Shown here piece after piece: positions 44,447 through 54,708 of a DNA stretch of 64,000 nucleotides (position 1 is the stretch's first letter; each line of letters starts with the position of its first letter). The position numbers were made by a program, and so were the translations under genes. The DNA comes from CAWBAT01 sp046331665 (lineage in GTDB: Bacteria; Acidobacteriota; Terriglobia; Versatilivoradales; Versatilivoraceae): the NCBI GenBank assembly GCA_046331665.1, contig JAXLQK010000037.1, positions 1 to 64,000 on the forward strand, written 5' to 3'. The notes under the pieces are model-generated. The model was not told where the DNA came from. It did not search any database and worked only from the letters and a program-made list of their open reading frames with translations.

Positions 44447-47299
44447 TCAATACACGTAAATGAAATCGTTAGAAGCAGCCAACGAATGGCACAAGCTCGA
44501 CCATGACATGCGCCTTTCCTCGCTATTATCCGATTTGCCTGGAAAACCTGCGACGTACTGCCGAGCTTCTTCCAACTCCGCCGTTGAAGGCCGGCGGGCC
44601 AACAACAGGATCCAGGCGTGCTCGATCCGGCGCCTCACCTCTGAATCGTCGGCAAGCAACTTGTTCGCCAGCGCGTCCATCCGTTCGGACACGAATTTGC
44701 TGTTCATCATATATAGCGCTTGAGGCGCGACATTTGTTGGCAAGCGTGCCTCATTGCTGGTGGTGGCATCACCGAAGTCGAAGAGGTTCAGGACGGTTGC
44801 CAGATTCGAACGTCGCAACGGCAGGTACACCAGGCGGCGTTTGCTCTCTTCCGGGTTGAAACTCTTCCGGTCGTCGCTGAATTCAACATCGGTGCCGACA
44901 CCTTTCTGCAAGGTTCCTCCCATGCCAAGGTCCAGCGAACCGTCAATCCAGAGCAGCGAATCCCGAATTTCCTCAATATCGAGACGCCTTATCCGGAAAC
45001 TTGATAACAAAAGATTGTCCGGATCCTTCCGGCGCGATTCTGGCGAGGCTTCGCTGCTCATCTGATAAGTACTCGATAACATGATCAGGCGGTGCATCGC
45101 CTTGACGGACCAACCGCACGCAACAAACTGGCTGGCCAGGTAATCGAGTAATTCTGGGTGTGTCGGTTCTTCGCCTGTCATGCCGAAATTACTGGGTGTG
45201 TGTACAATCCCCTCTCGAAAGTGCCATTGCCAGATACGGTTGACCATCACACGCGCCGGCAGAGGATTCCCCGGCTGGGTCAACCAATTGGCCAACTCAA
45301 GGCGTCCACTTCCATGGGTGATGGGCAGTTGCTGATCCCCCGCCAGGACCAGCGGCAAACGCTTGGGAACGATTTCCGCCTTTGCTTCGTGATTGCCACG
45401 AATGAAAACCGGTTGGTCGATGATCGTTCCTTCAGCTACTCCACAGGCAAAGGCAGGCTCAGGGGGGAGCGATTTTTTGAGTTGCTCCAACTGTGTTTTT
45501 AGCAGTGTCCATTTGCCACGCCCTGCTTCCGATAAAAGCGTCTCGCTATTCTTCTCCGGCAGGGCGAAAGGCCCGTTAGGGCGGGGAGAATCTTTTTTGG
45601 CATTTGTGGAGACTTCCGTGTAGAAGCGGTCTTCTTGAACGAACTTTGGGCGTTCGGGAGTATCTTCACCCCGCGATTCGGCCTCTTCGGCTTTTTTCTC
45701 CCACTCTGCCATAGCCCGGTCGCGTTCAGCCGCCGTGGCAATGAATGCGTTCTGGTATTCCTTTGCAATCGTAGCCAGCGAAGCCGTATCCGCTCCATAC
45801 CAAGGCTCAAGGTGAACGCGGCGCTCACTATTGGGCTTGAGATATTCGATCCAGCGAGTCAACATTTCCCGATCCAACGCGGCATCCAGCACCACTTGCT
45901 CCAGCGGGATATTTTCGGCATATACCTTTCGAGCAGCCAGCATATAGGCCGCGATTTGAGGCGCCATCCGGTTTCGATACTGCCTTCCTTCGAACTCGAT
46001 GAGCCGGTCGATCTCTCCCTGTTTTTGGTCGATCTTTCTCTGATGGCCGTCGTACCGGTCGGCCTCTTCCTTTGGCACAAGCGGAGCGAAATAGAGTTTC
46101 GATACGGTTCCTTCCAGTTTGGCAAACTGTTTCGTGCTGGCAAAAATTGAGGCCAATGAATAGTAGTCCCTCGTCGAGATGGGGTCGAATTTATGATCGT
46201 GACAGCGGGCACAAGCCAGAGTCATGCCGAGAAAGGCCTTCCCCGTCACATCAATTTGCTCATCAACAACATCGTAAAACGATTTTGCCTTGTCGACTTC
46301 TGCGAGCAACTTAGGTCCCAAGGCTAGGAACCCGGTGGCAATGATTCCGTTCATATTAACTGGACTGCCATCCTCGGCAGGCAGCAGGTCGCCTGCGACC
46401 TGTTCCCTGATAAAGCGGTCATACGGAATGTCGCGATTGAATGATTCGATAACATAGTCCCGGTAACGCCAAGCGTACGGATAGCGGTAATCTTCGTCGG
46501 TTCCTGTCGAGTCGGCATAACGCGCGATATCGAGCCAATGGCGCCCCCATCGCTCCCCATACCGTGGCGACGCCAGCAGGCGCTCGACCAGTTTGGCGAA
46601 GGCGTCGGAGGATTGATCATTGAGAAAGTCGTGAATCTCGGTTTCAGTGGGTGTCAAGCCAGTGAGGTCTAAAGTCGCCCGCCGGATCAACGTCAGTTTG
46701 TCGGCTGGCCGAGACGGCTTCAGGCCCTTCTCCTCCAACTTCGACAAAATGAATCGATCGATATCGTTTCGGACCCAGGCCCGGTCCTTAACTTCCGGCG
46801 GGGTCACCTTCCTGATGGGTTGGAACGACCAGAAGTCCTTCCCAGCGCGCGGATAACTGCGCTTCCCGGGTTGATCGGATTTGTTGGCCGTGTTGGATTC
46901 CTCCGGCCATGGTGCGCCAAGCCTCAGCCATTCGCGGATCTCGGAAATTTCTTGATCCCCCAGGCGACCGCCTGGCGGCATCTTGATTGGCTCCTGATAA
47001 CTGATCGCCTTTAGTAGTCGGCTGTTGTCGAGGTTGTCCAGGTCAAGTAGGGCACCCGTATCGGCCCCTTTGTGAAAACCGGCAGCACTCATTAGATCCA
47101 GGCCAGCCATCTTCTGCTCGGAGGTGTGACAAGGGACGCATCTCGAGGCAAAGATGGGTCGGATTTTCTTTTCAAACAAATCCACCTGTCGCTGGGGTGC
47201 AGCCATGAGGCGCGGGACTGCCCAGAAAAGGAAATAGCCATAGAGAAGAATCCATTTGCGATACGGATGCCTGCTCACGGTTTTGGATACCTTGAACAA
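44447..47299 (-). CDS. PSCyt1/DUF1549/DUF1553 (PSD1) cytochrome-domain protein (pair B)
   Basis: A 950-residue secreted protein, paralogue of the one at 17320-19899. N-terminal signal segment (WILLYGYFLFWAVPRLMAA), cytochrome c domain with haem motif CVPCH (about residue 55) and RLGAPWPEE, then DUF1549 with GRHWLDIARYADSTGTDEDY and CARCHDHKFDPIS. A charged, coiled-coil-like insert of about 200 residues follows (DRYDGHQRKIDQKQGEIDRL onward), and DUF1553 with ARVMVNRIWQWHFREGIV, NFGMTGEEPTHPELLDYLA and LMMLSSTYQM-like IMLSSTYQMSS. The open frame begins with TTG at 47299; no ATG is available before the signal, so a TTG or the following GTG must be used, or the true start is upstream out of frame. 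It is the first gene of the operon with the DUF1501 gene. Confidence 0.9.
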   Translation of the reverse strand: MFKVSKTVSRHPYRKWILLYGYFLFWAVPRLMAAPQRQVDLFEKKIRPIFASRCVPCHTSEQKMAGLDLMSAAGFHKGADTGALLDLDNLDNSRLLKAISYQEPIKMPPGGRLGDQEISEIREWLRLGAPWPEESNTANKSDQPGKRSYPRAGKDFWSFQPIRKVTPPEVKDRAWVRNDIDRFILSKLEEKGLKPSRPADKLTLIRRATLDLTGLTPTETEIHDFLNDQSSDAFAKLVERLLASPRYGERWGRHWLDIARYADSTGTDEDYRYPYAWRYRDYVIESFNRDIPYDRFIREQVAGDLLPAEDGSPVNMNGIIATGFLALGPKLLAEVDKAKSFYDVVDEQIDVTGKAFLGMTLACARCHDHKFDPISTRDYYSLASIFASTKQFAKLEGTVSKLYFAPLVPKEEADRYDGHQRKIDQKQGEIDRLIEFEGRQYRNRMAPQIAAYMLAARKVYAENIPLEQVVLDAALDREMLTRWIEYLKPNSERRVHLEPWYGADTASLATIAKEYQNAFIATAAERDRAMAEWEKKAEEAESRGEDTPERPKFVQEDRFYTEVSTNAKKDSPRPNGPFALPEKNSETLLSEAGRGKWTLLKTQLEQLKKSLPPEPAFACGVAEGTIIDQPVFIRGNHEAKAEIVPKRLPLVLAGDQQLPITHGSGRLELANWLTQPGNPLPARVMVNRIWQWHFREGIVHTPSNFGMTGEEPTHPELLDYLASQFVACGWSVKAMHRLIMLSSTYQMSSEASPESRRKDPDNLLLSSFRIRRLDIEEIRDSLLWIDGSLDLGMGGTLQKGVGTDVEFSDDRKSFNPEESKRRLVYLPLRRSNLATVLNLFDFGDATTSNEARLPTNVAPQALYMMNSKFVSERMDALANKLLADDSEVRRRIEHAWILLLARRPSTAELEEARQYVAGFPGKSDNSEERRMSWSSLCHSLAASNDFIYVY

Positions 47300-47966
47300 C
47301 CAGCAGATTTCAAAGCCTTTGATTGGTTCTCCAAACTAGAAGTAAATGGCCTATGTTCGTGGTGTAGCCGGCTTCGCTGAGGTTGAACGAGGCCAACGAC
47401 CCTGGTTACAACCAATGATTGCGAACGTCGGCAATTCGGCACCAGTCACAAAGCCAAAGCTATTTAGGGATCCAAGTATAGAGCATCTCTTGCCTGTTTC
47501 AAACCGAGAGCGTTTATCGGTGGCCCGCTTGGGGGAAAACGCAAACCAAGCCAGGAGAGGCGTCAATTCCGAAGTTCGTTTGACATCATCTGGTGGTGTG
47601 GGCACGTGGGACTGTCTGTCCCCCCGCGCACGCTCAGCAACCGCGCGGCGGAGCGCGCGGTCCACCTGAGGCAAAATTTTTCTGAACATTATTTGACTCA
47701 CTCTTTGAATTGCAAGCCTAGCTTGAATCAAGAGATGCATTGAATTTTCAACCTCCAACTTCGGAGTTCCGGTCAATAGATCCCGGAGAAGAAAGCCCCT
47801 GGAGACCTCTTTCGCGGAAATGGGATATGTAGAAGTGGACTCTCTGTATGGACGGATCGCGGGGATTCTTGCTTATCGAGAGAAACCACCATTGTTCGAC
47901 CAGCTATCGGGATTTGCGTTTCCGTACTTGGCCAATGCGATCGAGCTCTTCGACGCTCTGCGGCTG
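47300..47966. other. 667-base intergenic region with one GC-rich repeat
   Basis: Between two minus-strand genes. It contains the GC-rich repeat at 47626-47666 and otherwise nothing that I can support as coding or structured. The promoter of the PSD1 gene should lie in it, but I found no confident match. Confidence 0.4.
47626..47666. repeat. GC-rich inverted repeat, family 2 (second copy)
   Basis: GCGCACGCTC followed by CCGCGCGGCGGAGCGCGCGG and TCCACC. The central part is self-complementary (CCGCGCG with CGCGCGG). It matches the opposite strand of the repeat at 11139-11196 over most of its length. Confidence 0.6.
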
Positions 47967-48926
47967 TCAATAGGTAAGGGCGGCCGCGGGACGGTTGCCT
48001 TTCAAGAATTCGCAGGCAGATTCAGCCGCCTTGACCTGAAGCGAATGGACTGCTTTCTCAGATACCGAGGCTGCGTGGCTGGTGAGTATCACATTGCTCA
48101 GACTTCGCAGTGGGCTGTCAGCAGGCAAGGGTTCCTTCTCGAATACATCCAACCCTGCCGCACCAATCTTCCTGGTTTGCAGGCCCTCAATCAAATCTTG
48201 CTCTTTCACCAACGCCCCTCGCGCCGTATTAACGAAAATCACTCCAGGTTTCATCAAGGCAATGGTCTCTTGATTGATCATCTGCCTCGTCTCCGACAGC
48301 AAGGGGCAGTGCAATGAAATCACCTCTGACCGGCTCAATAGTGCCGTCTGGTCAACTCGTTCGACCCCTCGCCTGGAAAACTCTGCAATGGGGGCATAGG
48401 GATCGGAGGCGATGATTTGAAAGCCAAAGACCTTGGCTTTTTCCGCCACCTTGCGGGCAATGGCGCCGAATCCTACCAGTCCCAAAGTGATTTCAGTAAA
48501 CGCCGGGATGGGACGTAGATGGCCGATTCCCCATCCGCCGGATTGAATCTGACTGTGATCCTGTGGGATGCGTCGACAAAGTGAACAAATCATAGCGAGG
48601 GCGTGATTGGAAACTTCATCGAGACAGTAATCCGGCACATTGACAACGGTGACTCCCAAACTCCTGGCGGCTGCGAGGTCGATGTTATCCACTCCGACCC
48701 CGTATCGCACAACACACTTCACCTTGGGCAGAGCTTCCATTACTTTGCGGGTGATGGGCGCCCACTGGACCAGAAGCGCAACGGCATCACCACACCTGCC
48801 AATCAGATCCGCTTCCGTTTTACAGGGCGGCACGGCCTCTGAAAACTGAAATCCAGAGGATTGAACAATGCCACGCTGGACATCCAGCGAGGGAAAAGTG
48901 TGGTCCGTAACAACCACTTTGGACAT
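47967..48926 (-). CDS. D-isomer-specific 2-hydroxyacid dehydrogenase (CtBP-like)
   Basis: A 319-residue NAD-dependent oxidoreductase. I use the ATG at 48926 (MSKVVVTDHTF), which has AGGAGGT a few bases before it; the frame stays open to 49007 without support. The NAD-binding motif is GLVGFGAIARKVAEKAK with DP after the second strand (IIASDPYAP). The catalytic residues are Arg in VNTARGALV, Glu in DVFEKEPLP and His in LTSHAASVS. The family interconverts 2-hydroxy and 2-oxo acids; sequence style is closest to the C-terminal-binding-protein/phosphoglycerate dehydrogenase branch. It lies downstream of the FMN-dependent hydroxyacid dehydrogenase with about 145 bases between and probably handles an acid from the same catabolic cluster. 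Intact. Confidence 0.92.
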   Translation of the reverse strand: MSKVVVTDHTFPSLDVQRGIVQSSGFQFSEAVPPCKTEADLIGRCGDAVALLVQWAPITRKVMEALPKVKCVVRYGVGVDNIDLAAARSLGVTVVNVPDYCLDEVSNHALAMICSLCRRIPQDHSQIQSGGWGIGHLRPIPAFTEITLGLVGFGAIARKVAEKAKVFGFQIIASDPYAPIAEFSRRGVERVDQTALLSRSEVISLHCPLLSETRQMINQETIALMKPGVIFVNTARGALVKEQDLIEGLQTRKIGAAGLDVFEKEPLPADSPLRSLSNVILTSHAASVSEKAVHSLQVKAAESACEFLKGNRPAAALTY

Positions 48927-49070
48927 CGAATGACCTCCTGAAGTTAGGAAAATAGTCACCATACATTCTCTGCCGCCTGCATCCTCAGGCTCCAGGCACT
49001 CGTCCACGGCGGAAACGGGCAGAGGACTCGATTAAAGGAGTCAACTCACGTGACTCCCGCAAGCAGGAAG

Positions 49071-50312
49071 CTAGGTGTGCTGGATTTCCTCGGAATTGAA
49101 CATCTCTGTATTCGTCAGCAAGTCTGGTGTGAAATTCAAATAGGAACGGTCCAGCGCCGCAATGGATGGGCATCCGAGAAGTCTCAGAGTGCGTTCCACG
49201 TCGTCTCGCAGAATCTCCAGCGCCTTGGTGACGCCGGCCGTTCCTGCGGCAGCGAGACCATACGCATAAGCACGCCCCAACAGAACAGCGCGGGCACCGA
49301 GGCAAATCGCTTTGACAATATCGCTCCCGCGACGGATGCCTCCGTCCATGAGGACTTCGACTTGACCGCCAACGGCTTCGACAACCTCAGGCAGTACTTG
49401 CAGCGTGGCCGGGAGCGTATCGAGCTGCCTTCCTCCATGATTCGAAACAACCAGGGCTGCTGCCCCGTGGTCTATCGCTCGCCGAGCATCTTCCCCGGTG
49501 AGAATCCCTTTGACAACGATCGGCCTGCGCCATAGCTTACGAATCCAGCCAATATCATCCCAGGTCACGGCCGAACGAGCCAAAGCCTCACCAACGTCTA
49601 GGAGCGGTAAGGGACCTCGCCCCGGAACAACCACATTGGGGAGCATCGGCATGCCCCCATCCAGCAAAAATCCTGCAAGCCATCTGGGGCGAGCCAATAT
49701 TTGCGGCAAGTGGGGGAGCTTGGCGAAAACACCGCGTCCCGTCAGCTCTTTCATCCCATTTCTCAAATCCCGCTCACGCAGACCGACCACGGGCGTATCG
49801 ATGGTTAAGACCAGGGCACTAAAACCCGCATTCGATGCGCGTTCAATGGCAGCCTCGGCGGCCTCACGTCCACCAATCAAATAGAGCTGATACCAAACAG
49901 GTCCAACGGAAGCGGCCTTGACGTCTTCCAACCGATGCCCAGAGCCCGTCGGCAGGATGTACACAGTCCCTGCATCCCCGGCTGCCCTGGCAATGCCTAC
50001 TTCTCCCTCAGGATGCATGAGGCGGCAGCTGCCAACAGGACCCAGCAAGGCTGGAAAGGAAAGGTCAAAACCCATCACTCTGGCTCGCAAGTCGCATTCC
50101 GGAAAGGACACAGCATGGCGTGGCCGGAAAGCCAGATTCTTGAAGGCGGCTCGATTGGCTCTCAGCGTCACTTCGTCTTCAGCGCCGCCATCCAAAAATT
50201 CGAAAACCACCCTGGGCAGTCGCTTCCTTGCCCTGAGGCGCAAATCCTCAATATTAACGACGCGTCGAGAAGCGACCTTTTGCAAAGATCTGTCCACTTT
50301 ATGATAAGCCAT
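49071..50312 (-). CDS. FMN-dependent alpha-hydroxyacid dehydrogenase/oxidase (LldD-like)
   Basis: A 413-residue member of the glycolate oxidase/L-lactate dehydrogenase family. N-terminal VNIEDLRLRARKRLPRVVFEFLDGGAEDEVT is the family's typical opening. FMN-binding and catalytic elements follow: PTGSGHRLEDV, VWYQLYLIGGREAAEAAI, LTIDTPVVGLRERDLRNGM, VVKGILTGEDARRAIDHGA, the active-site LVVSNHGGRQLD with catalytic His and FMN-contact Arg, and VLMDGGIRRGSDIVKAI then LGRAYAYGLAAAG. Most members oxidise L-lactate, glycolate or mandelate. With a 2-keto-3-deoxy-acid-type aldolase nearby, L-lactate derived from lactaldehyde is a reasonable but unproven substrate. Intact, unlike the six upstream genes. 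Confidence 0.92.
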   Translation of the reverse strand: MAYHKVDRSLQKVASRRVVNIEDLRLRARKRLPRVVFEFLDGGAEDEVTLRANRAAFKNLAFRPRHAVSFPECDLRARVMGFDLSFPALLGPVGSCRLMHPEGEVGIARAAGDAGTVYILPTGSGHRLEDVKAASVGPVWYQLYLIGGREAAEAAIERASNAGFSALVLTIDTPVVGLRERDLRNGMKELTGRGVFAKLPHLPQILARPRWLAGFLLDGGMPMLPNVVVPGRGPLPLLDVGEALARSAVTWDDIGWIRKLWRRPIVVKGILTGEDARRAIDHGAAALVVSNHGGRQLDTLPATLQVLPEVVEAVGGQVEVLMDGGIRRGSDIVKAICLGARAVLLGRAYAYGLAAAGTAGVTKALEILRDDVERTLRLLGCPSIAALDRSYLNFTPDLLTNTEMFNSEEIQHT

Positions 50313-50820
50313 TCGGTTCTATCCTTCTGGTCGGAGTCTGCCCTTCGGGTGGATACTCTCGCTGCTAATTCCCCTGCTGCCGAGCGGATCCCCGACCAGA
50401 AGAGAACTAGAGTGCCTTGCGGCGCAGGATTCGTGCCGCCCTTCAGTAAGCAAAATGCAATCTTTCCAATTTCTTTCCCCACGCCAGCCCTGTGCCGGCT
50501 ACCCTCATTCAATTGAGCCGTCGCAAACGAAATCAACCCTATCGTGACAGAAGCCCGCTTCAACCGAGAGGAGCCTCAAGTTGAGACCACAGCGCCCTCC
50601 GTTGTCCCTCCCAAACATTATGCCTGATCTGATCGTACTCAAGGAGGTTGAGAATGTCATCATCCTTCACGTTCATTGAGACCTTGGAGGAATCACCTGC
50701 GGCTTCTCCGCTTGACCTTCGCAGTCAGTCAAACGCGGTCACCTGGGTCACGGATTATTGAGCTGCCAAGGGACCTCCCTCAAATTCAGCGCTATTCTCC
50801 CGCGGGTGCAATCAATGAAT
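50313..50820. other. 508-base gap; one 35-codon ORF with a strong ribosome binding site
   Basis: No gene of known family. On the plus strand AAGGAGG at 50641-50647 is followed after six bases by ATG at 50654 and an open frame to 50761 (MSSSFTFIETLEESPAAS... ending TWVTDY). It runs against the surrounding genes and matches nothing I know, so it may be chance. Confidence 0.25.
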
Positions 50821-52196
50821 TTACTCCCCTTCCCGGCTCCGCAAGATCTCAGTCGCGCTGAAAACGGTTGGGGCAATGCCGCTGATCACCATGGCCAGGG
50901 CCAACAATCCGACCAAGGTGTCTTCAGTGGAGGGGCACAACCTGTGTCGGGACTGGAACCGGTCCACGATCATCTGGCGCAGTCGGTCCATTTTTCGGAC
51001 CAGCCCGCCGGTGATCACCAGTGACTCCCACTTTCGATCCGCCGACAAGCGCAAGGCGCAAGCATGGCAATTCTCTGCCAGATTACGAAAGGCCGCATAA
51101 AACAGATTGCCGACGGTGAGGTTACCCTGGCGGATGTTTCTAATTTGACCGCTCCGTCCAACGGGCCCGGGGAAGAATGCCAGGTCCACTTCCAAGTCGG
51201 TATCCCTCACCTTGGCCACTTCCTGAGCGATGTAGGGCCACGGATCCTCGGGGTTCCCCTGATCTGCCCTCGGGAGTTCCCAGAGCAGATCGAGCAGGAT
51301 GTCGAATGACCTCCCGGCCGGAATGTGGGTCAGGGTATTTAGGAATAGCCCATCAAAATACGGACGAGTCTGATAATCGCCGGGCTGGAATCGCGGGGTG
51401 AGCAAGCTTGCCTGAGCTCCTGTGGAGATATTAAGCGAAAGCTCATTGAAGCCAATCATCGCTCCGGCAAGTGCGCATTGATGATCTCCGGATTTAAGAA
51501 CCATACTTTAAGCAGGGTTATGGAATTGATTCTCAAATGACCCACGGGCTCTCTATAGTCTCGCAGTACCGGCCAGCGAACCTGGGGCAATCCCAGGCTC
51601 GAGAATGCATCGTGGTGCCAATCTTGTGTCTCGAGATTGAGCGCGCCCACTGCATTCGTTGGTTCGGTCTGCGGTATGGTTTCGCATAAATTTGCCACAA
51701 CGAAGTCAGCCAGCGCCGCTGCCATTGGCTGGGAGGGAAATGAGCGATTCTGTTCCGCAAACCAGGACAGAAAACTCAAGGGCAGACCGGGCCTCACTTC
51801 ATTCCCGAGTTGCCGCCGTTCTGCCGGGCTCAGCCGTCCTTCCATGATTTCAAAATAAGTTCCCGCGCCGGAAGGATGATTCTCCGTTGCCCGTTGATCT
51901 TTCCAGGAGATGTAGTTGGAGAGGGGCTCGCCGCGCTCGTTCACAAGAATGAGGCCACCCATTTGCCCACACATCACAATTCCTTCACAAGTGGGCGCAA
52001 ACTGGATGAGGTGGCTGATGACACCTCTCACGGCAGTAACGATCTGGTAGGGATCCACCTCAAAGTGCCGAGCCGGAAGATTGGGCAGCGGATCCGGAAA
52101 CGGAACTCGATGTATATGGGTCAGCTGGAATCTGTGGGGGTCTACCACTGCCCCTTTGATGAAGGAAGTGCCTATATCCAGAGCGATCAGCGGCAT
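50821..52196 (-). pseudogene. FGGY-family carbohydrate kinase, frameshifted in the middle
   Basis: The N-terminal half starts at ATG 52196 (MPLIALDIGTSFIKGAVVD, the phosphate-1 motif of the actin-like kinase fold) and includes GIVMCGQMGGLILVNERGEP and YISWKDQRA. It continues to VLRDYREPVGHLRINS near 51540, after which the frame is lost and would stop at 51456. The C-terminal half is in another frame: LKSGDHQCALAGAMIG, LNISTGAQASLL, FDGLFLNTLTHIPAGRS, LVITGGLVRKMDRLRQM and TEDTLVGLLALAM. The halves together give a normal kinase of about 455 residues. The sequence style recalls sedoheptulokinase-like members, but the sugar cannot be fixed. One or two indels between about 51505 and 51535 explain the break. 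Confidence 0.82.
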
Positions 52197-52460
52197 TCTC
52201 GCCTCGGAATTCTTTTTTTGTCGGTCAGTGGCTGACAGCTCTTTTTCATTTCCATTGCTTGATCTCGATGAGAAGGGAAGAATCTCCAGCTGGAGTGTTG
52301 ACGAGAGCGGCTCAGGTCTAGCCCCTCCTTCGCTTACTGGGTGGTAGGCATTGCGCGGCAAAGTTGGAATGGTTGCGTGGCCGGGGTCGGAAGTAGTCTT
52401 CGATACTTGCGATTCTAGTTCTTCTCCTTGGGGGTAGGCAAAACCTGAACGGGACGTTGT

Positions 52461-53240
52461 TCATGACCCGGAGTGCCCCCAACGTTCATCGCCAAGTTCC
52501 CCATCCATCGGGATGATGGCGCCCGTGATCCATTCCGAAGCGTCGGAGGCCAACAGGACCGCGAGGCCCATGATGTCACTCGGTCGTCCGAGTCGCCCGG
52601 TGGGAATACCGCGCAGAAACCGGTCCTCGAGCGTCGGATCGTCGCTCATCCGCGCGGTCAAGCTGGGATTCATGACCTGAGCAGGGGTGACGCAGTTTAC
52701 GCGGACGCCGCGGTAGCTCCATTCAGTGCTGAGTTCGCGCGTCATCTGGATCACAGCACCCATCGCCATGCTGTAGGCGATATGGCCACGGCCGAGTGCC
52801 GTCGAACTGGCAAGCGACCCGATGTTCATGATCGACCCGCGCCCCTGGGAGAGCATGCGCCGCCCAGCCTCCTGGCACATCACAAATCGGCCGACCACCA
52901 AGTTCTGCAGGACGCGCTTCAGGTCGACGATGCGTCAGGTCTTCCGGTTTGGACAAATGGCCGTCCCCGGCAATGTTACCGAGGAAATCGACACGGCCGA
53001 AAGTCGCGTCCACCTGTCGAAACAGCTCGGCAATTACTGCGGGATCTGACATCGGTCAGCACGACCAAGGTCTTGCGATTCAGGGCATGAATTTGTTCGG
53101 CGGTCGCTTTGCACCGGCAAGGTTTCGATCAACCAGAACAACGTCACGGCCCCATGTTGGGCGAGAGCCAGCACTGGTGGCTGTCCACGAAGCCTTGAGC
53201 CGCTCCGGAAACGACGGCAATTTTATTTTAATGAGAATAG
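52461..53240 (-). pseudogene. Short-chain dehydrogenase/reductase (SDR), multiply frameshifted
   Basis: Blocks in three frames: KIAVVSGAAQG (53230-53195, the glycine-rich cofactor loop), ALAQHGAV/GRDVVLVDRN (53165-53120), EQIHALNRKTLVVLTDVSDP (53095-53045), AVIAELFRQVDATFGRVD then FLGNIAGDGHLSKPEDL (53045-52935), and an open C-terminal half (52901-52461). That half carries SIMNIGSLASS, the catalytic YxxxK region altered to YSMAMGAV, the VRVNCVTP motif and GLAVLLASDASEWITG. The motif has M where SDRs carry the active-site Lys, so even a restored frame might be inactive, unless the base is wrong. At least three frame changes. It lies between the kinase and aldolase genes. Confidence 0.78.
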
Positions 53241-53778
53241 CGTCGTCATGGTTGATGAGTTTCGATATAGCGGTAGAGGCCACCTCTTCCCGTCGAAAGA
53301 GCTTGTACTTTTGACAAGAGCCTGCCCCCACCGCCTGCACGGTGAAAAGCAGATCCGGGAGCAAATCAGCCAGCAGGATTTGGTCTTGGCTGTTCTCAGG
53401 CACTCCCTTTCTCCTTGAAGATGGAAGCACTCACCTCCACGGCAGTTGGCAACTTATCAATTCGTTATCCAAACAAAATTTTGAAGTAAGCCATGGCAAA
53501 TCGTGCACAATTCTTTCTACTCTCGGCATGTCTATCCTGTCAAGGCCAATGGGCGGTGCTTTATCACCATGATAATGAAACGAAACGAGTCCGGGCACCA
53601 TCAGTTTTCGTGCTGCAAAATTGTGGAATTTGAATTGATGAGGACCTGCCGTAAGGAGTGACTTTTTCTGAAAACTGCCTCCTTCTGAAATTGATTGTCG
53701 CTTCCCCTGGGACATCAATGACCCGCCGAATCACGGGCGCATCCTTCAATTAAACGCCGTGATTCCGCCAACGCCGAA
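53241..53778. other. Spacer between SDR and aldolase pseudogenes
   Basis: About 540 bases. Minus-strand open frames at 53430-53241 (VPENSQDQILLADLLPD..., AGSCQKYKLFRREEV) and 53718-53431 have no match that I recognise. Given that neighbours are frameshifted, another short gene could be hidden here, but I cannot support one. Confidence 0.3.
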
Positions 53779-54504
53779 TTATCGGTATCTCCTCCAAGCA
53801 AGAATGTCCCCGTCGGCGCTTCGGCGTCGAGCATGGTCTAGATTGAAACAGGCCGTCCCCATTGCTTTCTTATACTTCCGACACGCCTGGCGAACTTTTT
53901 TCATAGGCCGCCTTGTATTTTGGATGTTCATATTCTTTTGGTATGCCCAACGAAACGGACAAGTCCATGGGTCCAATACACACTGCCTCGATGCCTTCTA
54001 CACTGACGATCCCTTCAATATTCTCGACGCTCATCCGTGACTCAATGATGGGAATGCATAACATCGCCTCATTGGCGTGGTCAAAATATTCGTCAGCATC
54101 CAGCCCGTAGATATCGGCGCGGCGAGGACCATAACCGCGTATGCCTGAAGGAGGGTAGCGACAGGCCTGAACCAGGCGCAGAGCCTCCTCAGCGGTGTTG
54201 ACAAACGGGCACAATACTCCAGGTGAACCGACATCGAGCAGACGACGAATCTCGTCCGGATCAGATCGCAACAGCCGCGCCGCTAAAACAACGGCTGCGC
54301 TACCGCCGCAGCTTGCAGCATGCTTCTCAGGATCGACGCATCATTGGCAGTATGCTCGGTATCGATGATGAGCCAGTCGTAACCCACGCGTGCCAGAATT
54401 TCGACAACGGCAGGATCGGATAAGACAATTTGGGCTCCCAGGCACAATTCGCCCTTTTGAAGTCTTGATTTAAGCGTCTTGGCTTTATTTAGGTCAGCAA
54501 TCAT
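53779..54504 (-). pseudogene. HpcH/HpaI-type aldolase (2-keto-3-deoxy acid aldolase-like), frameshifted
   Basis: The start is MIADLNKAKTLKSRLQKGE at 54504, followed by VEILARVGYDWLIIDTEHT, which contains the class II pyruvate-aldolase metal and substrate region. The frame is lost near 54285. The middle part (54271-53890) in another frame has VLCPFVNTAEEALRLVQACR, YPPSGIRGYGPRRADIYG, MLCIPIIESRMSVENIE and VCIGPMDLSVSLG, with the metal-binding glutamate in IIES. A second shift near 53885 leads to KVRQACRKYKKAMG and the stop at 53779. The family cleaves 2-keto-3-deoxy or 2,4-dihydroxy acids to pyruvate and an aldehyde; members acting on 2-keto-3-deoxy-L-rhamnonate look similar. Intact length would be about 250 residues, as usual. 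Confidence 0.82.
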
Positions 54505-54708
54505 GATTTTTCAACCGTTGACTCCTTTCTTATGAAATCCCCGCATCCATCGTTCATTAGCCAAAGATCAGAAACGTTGAATAGTCAGATTCTTCTCCTG
54601 CCTCTAAGCACAAAAATAAAGGTCTCGCACTACGAGAGGTACAAATACTCGACCATGTCAATCCGGACCTCAGGTGGTGATGGAGTATGCCAGCCACGAT
54701 GGAATTCC

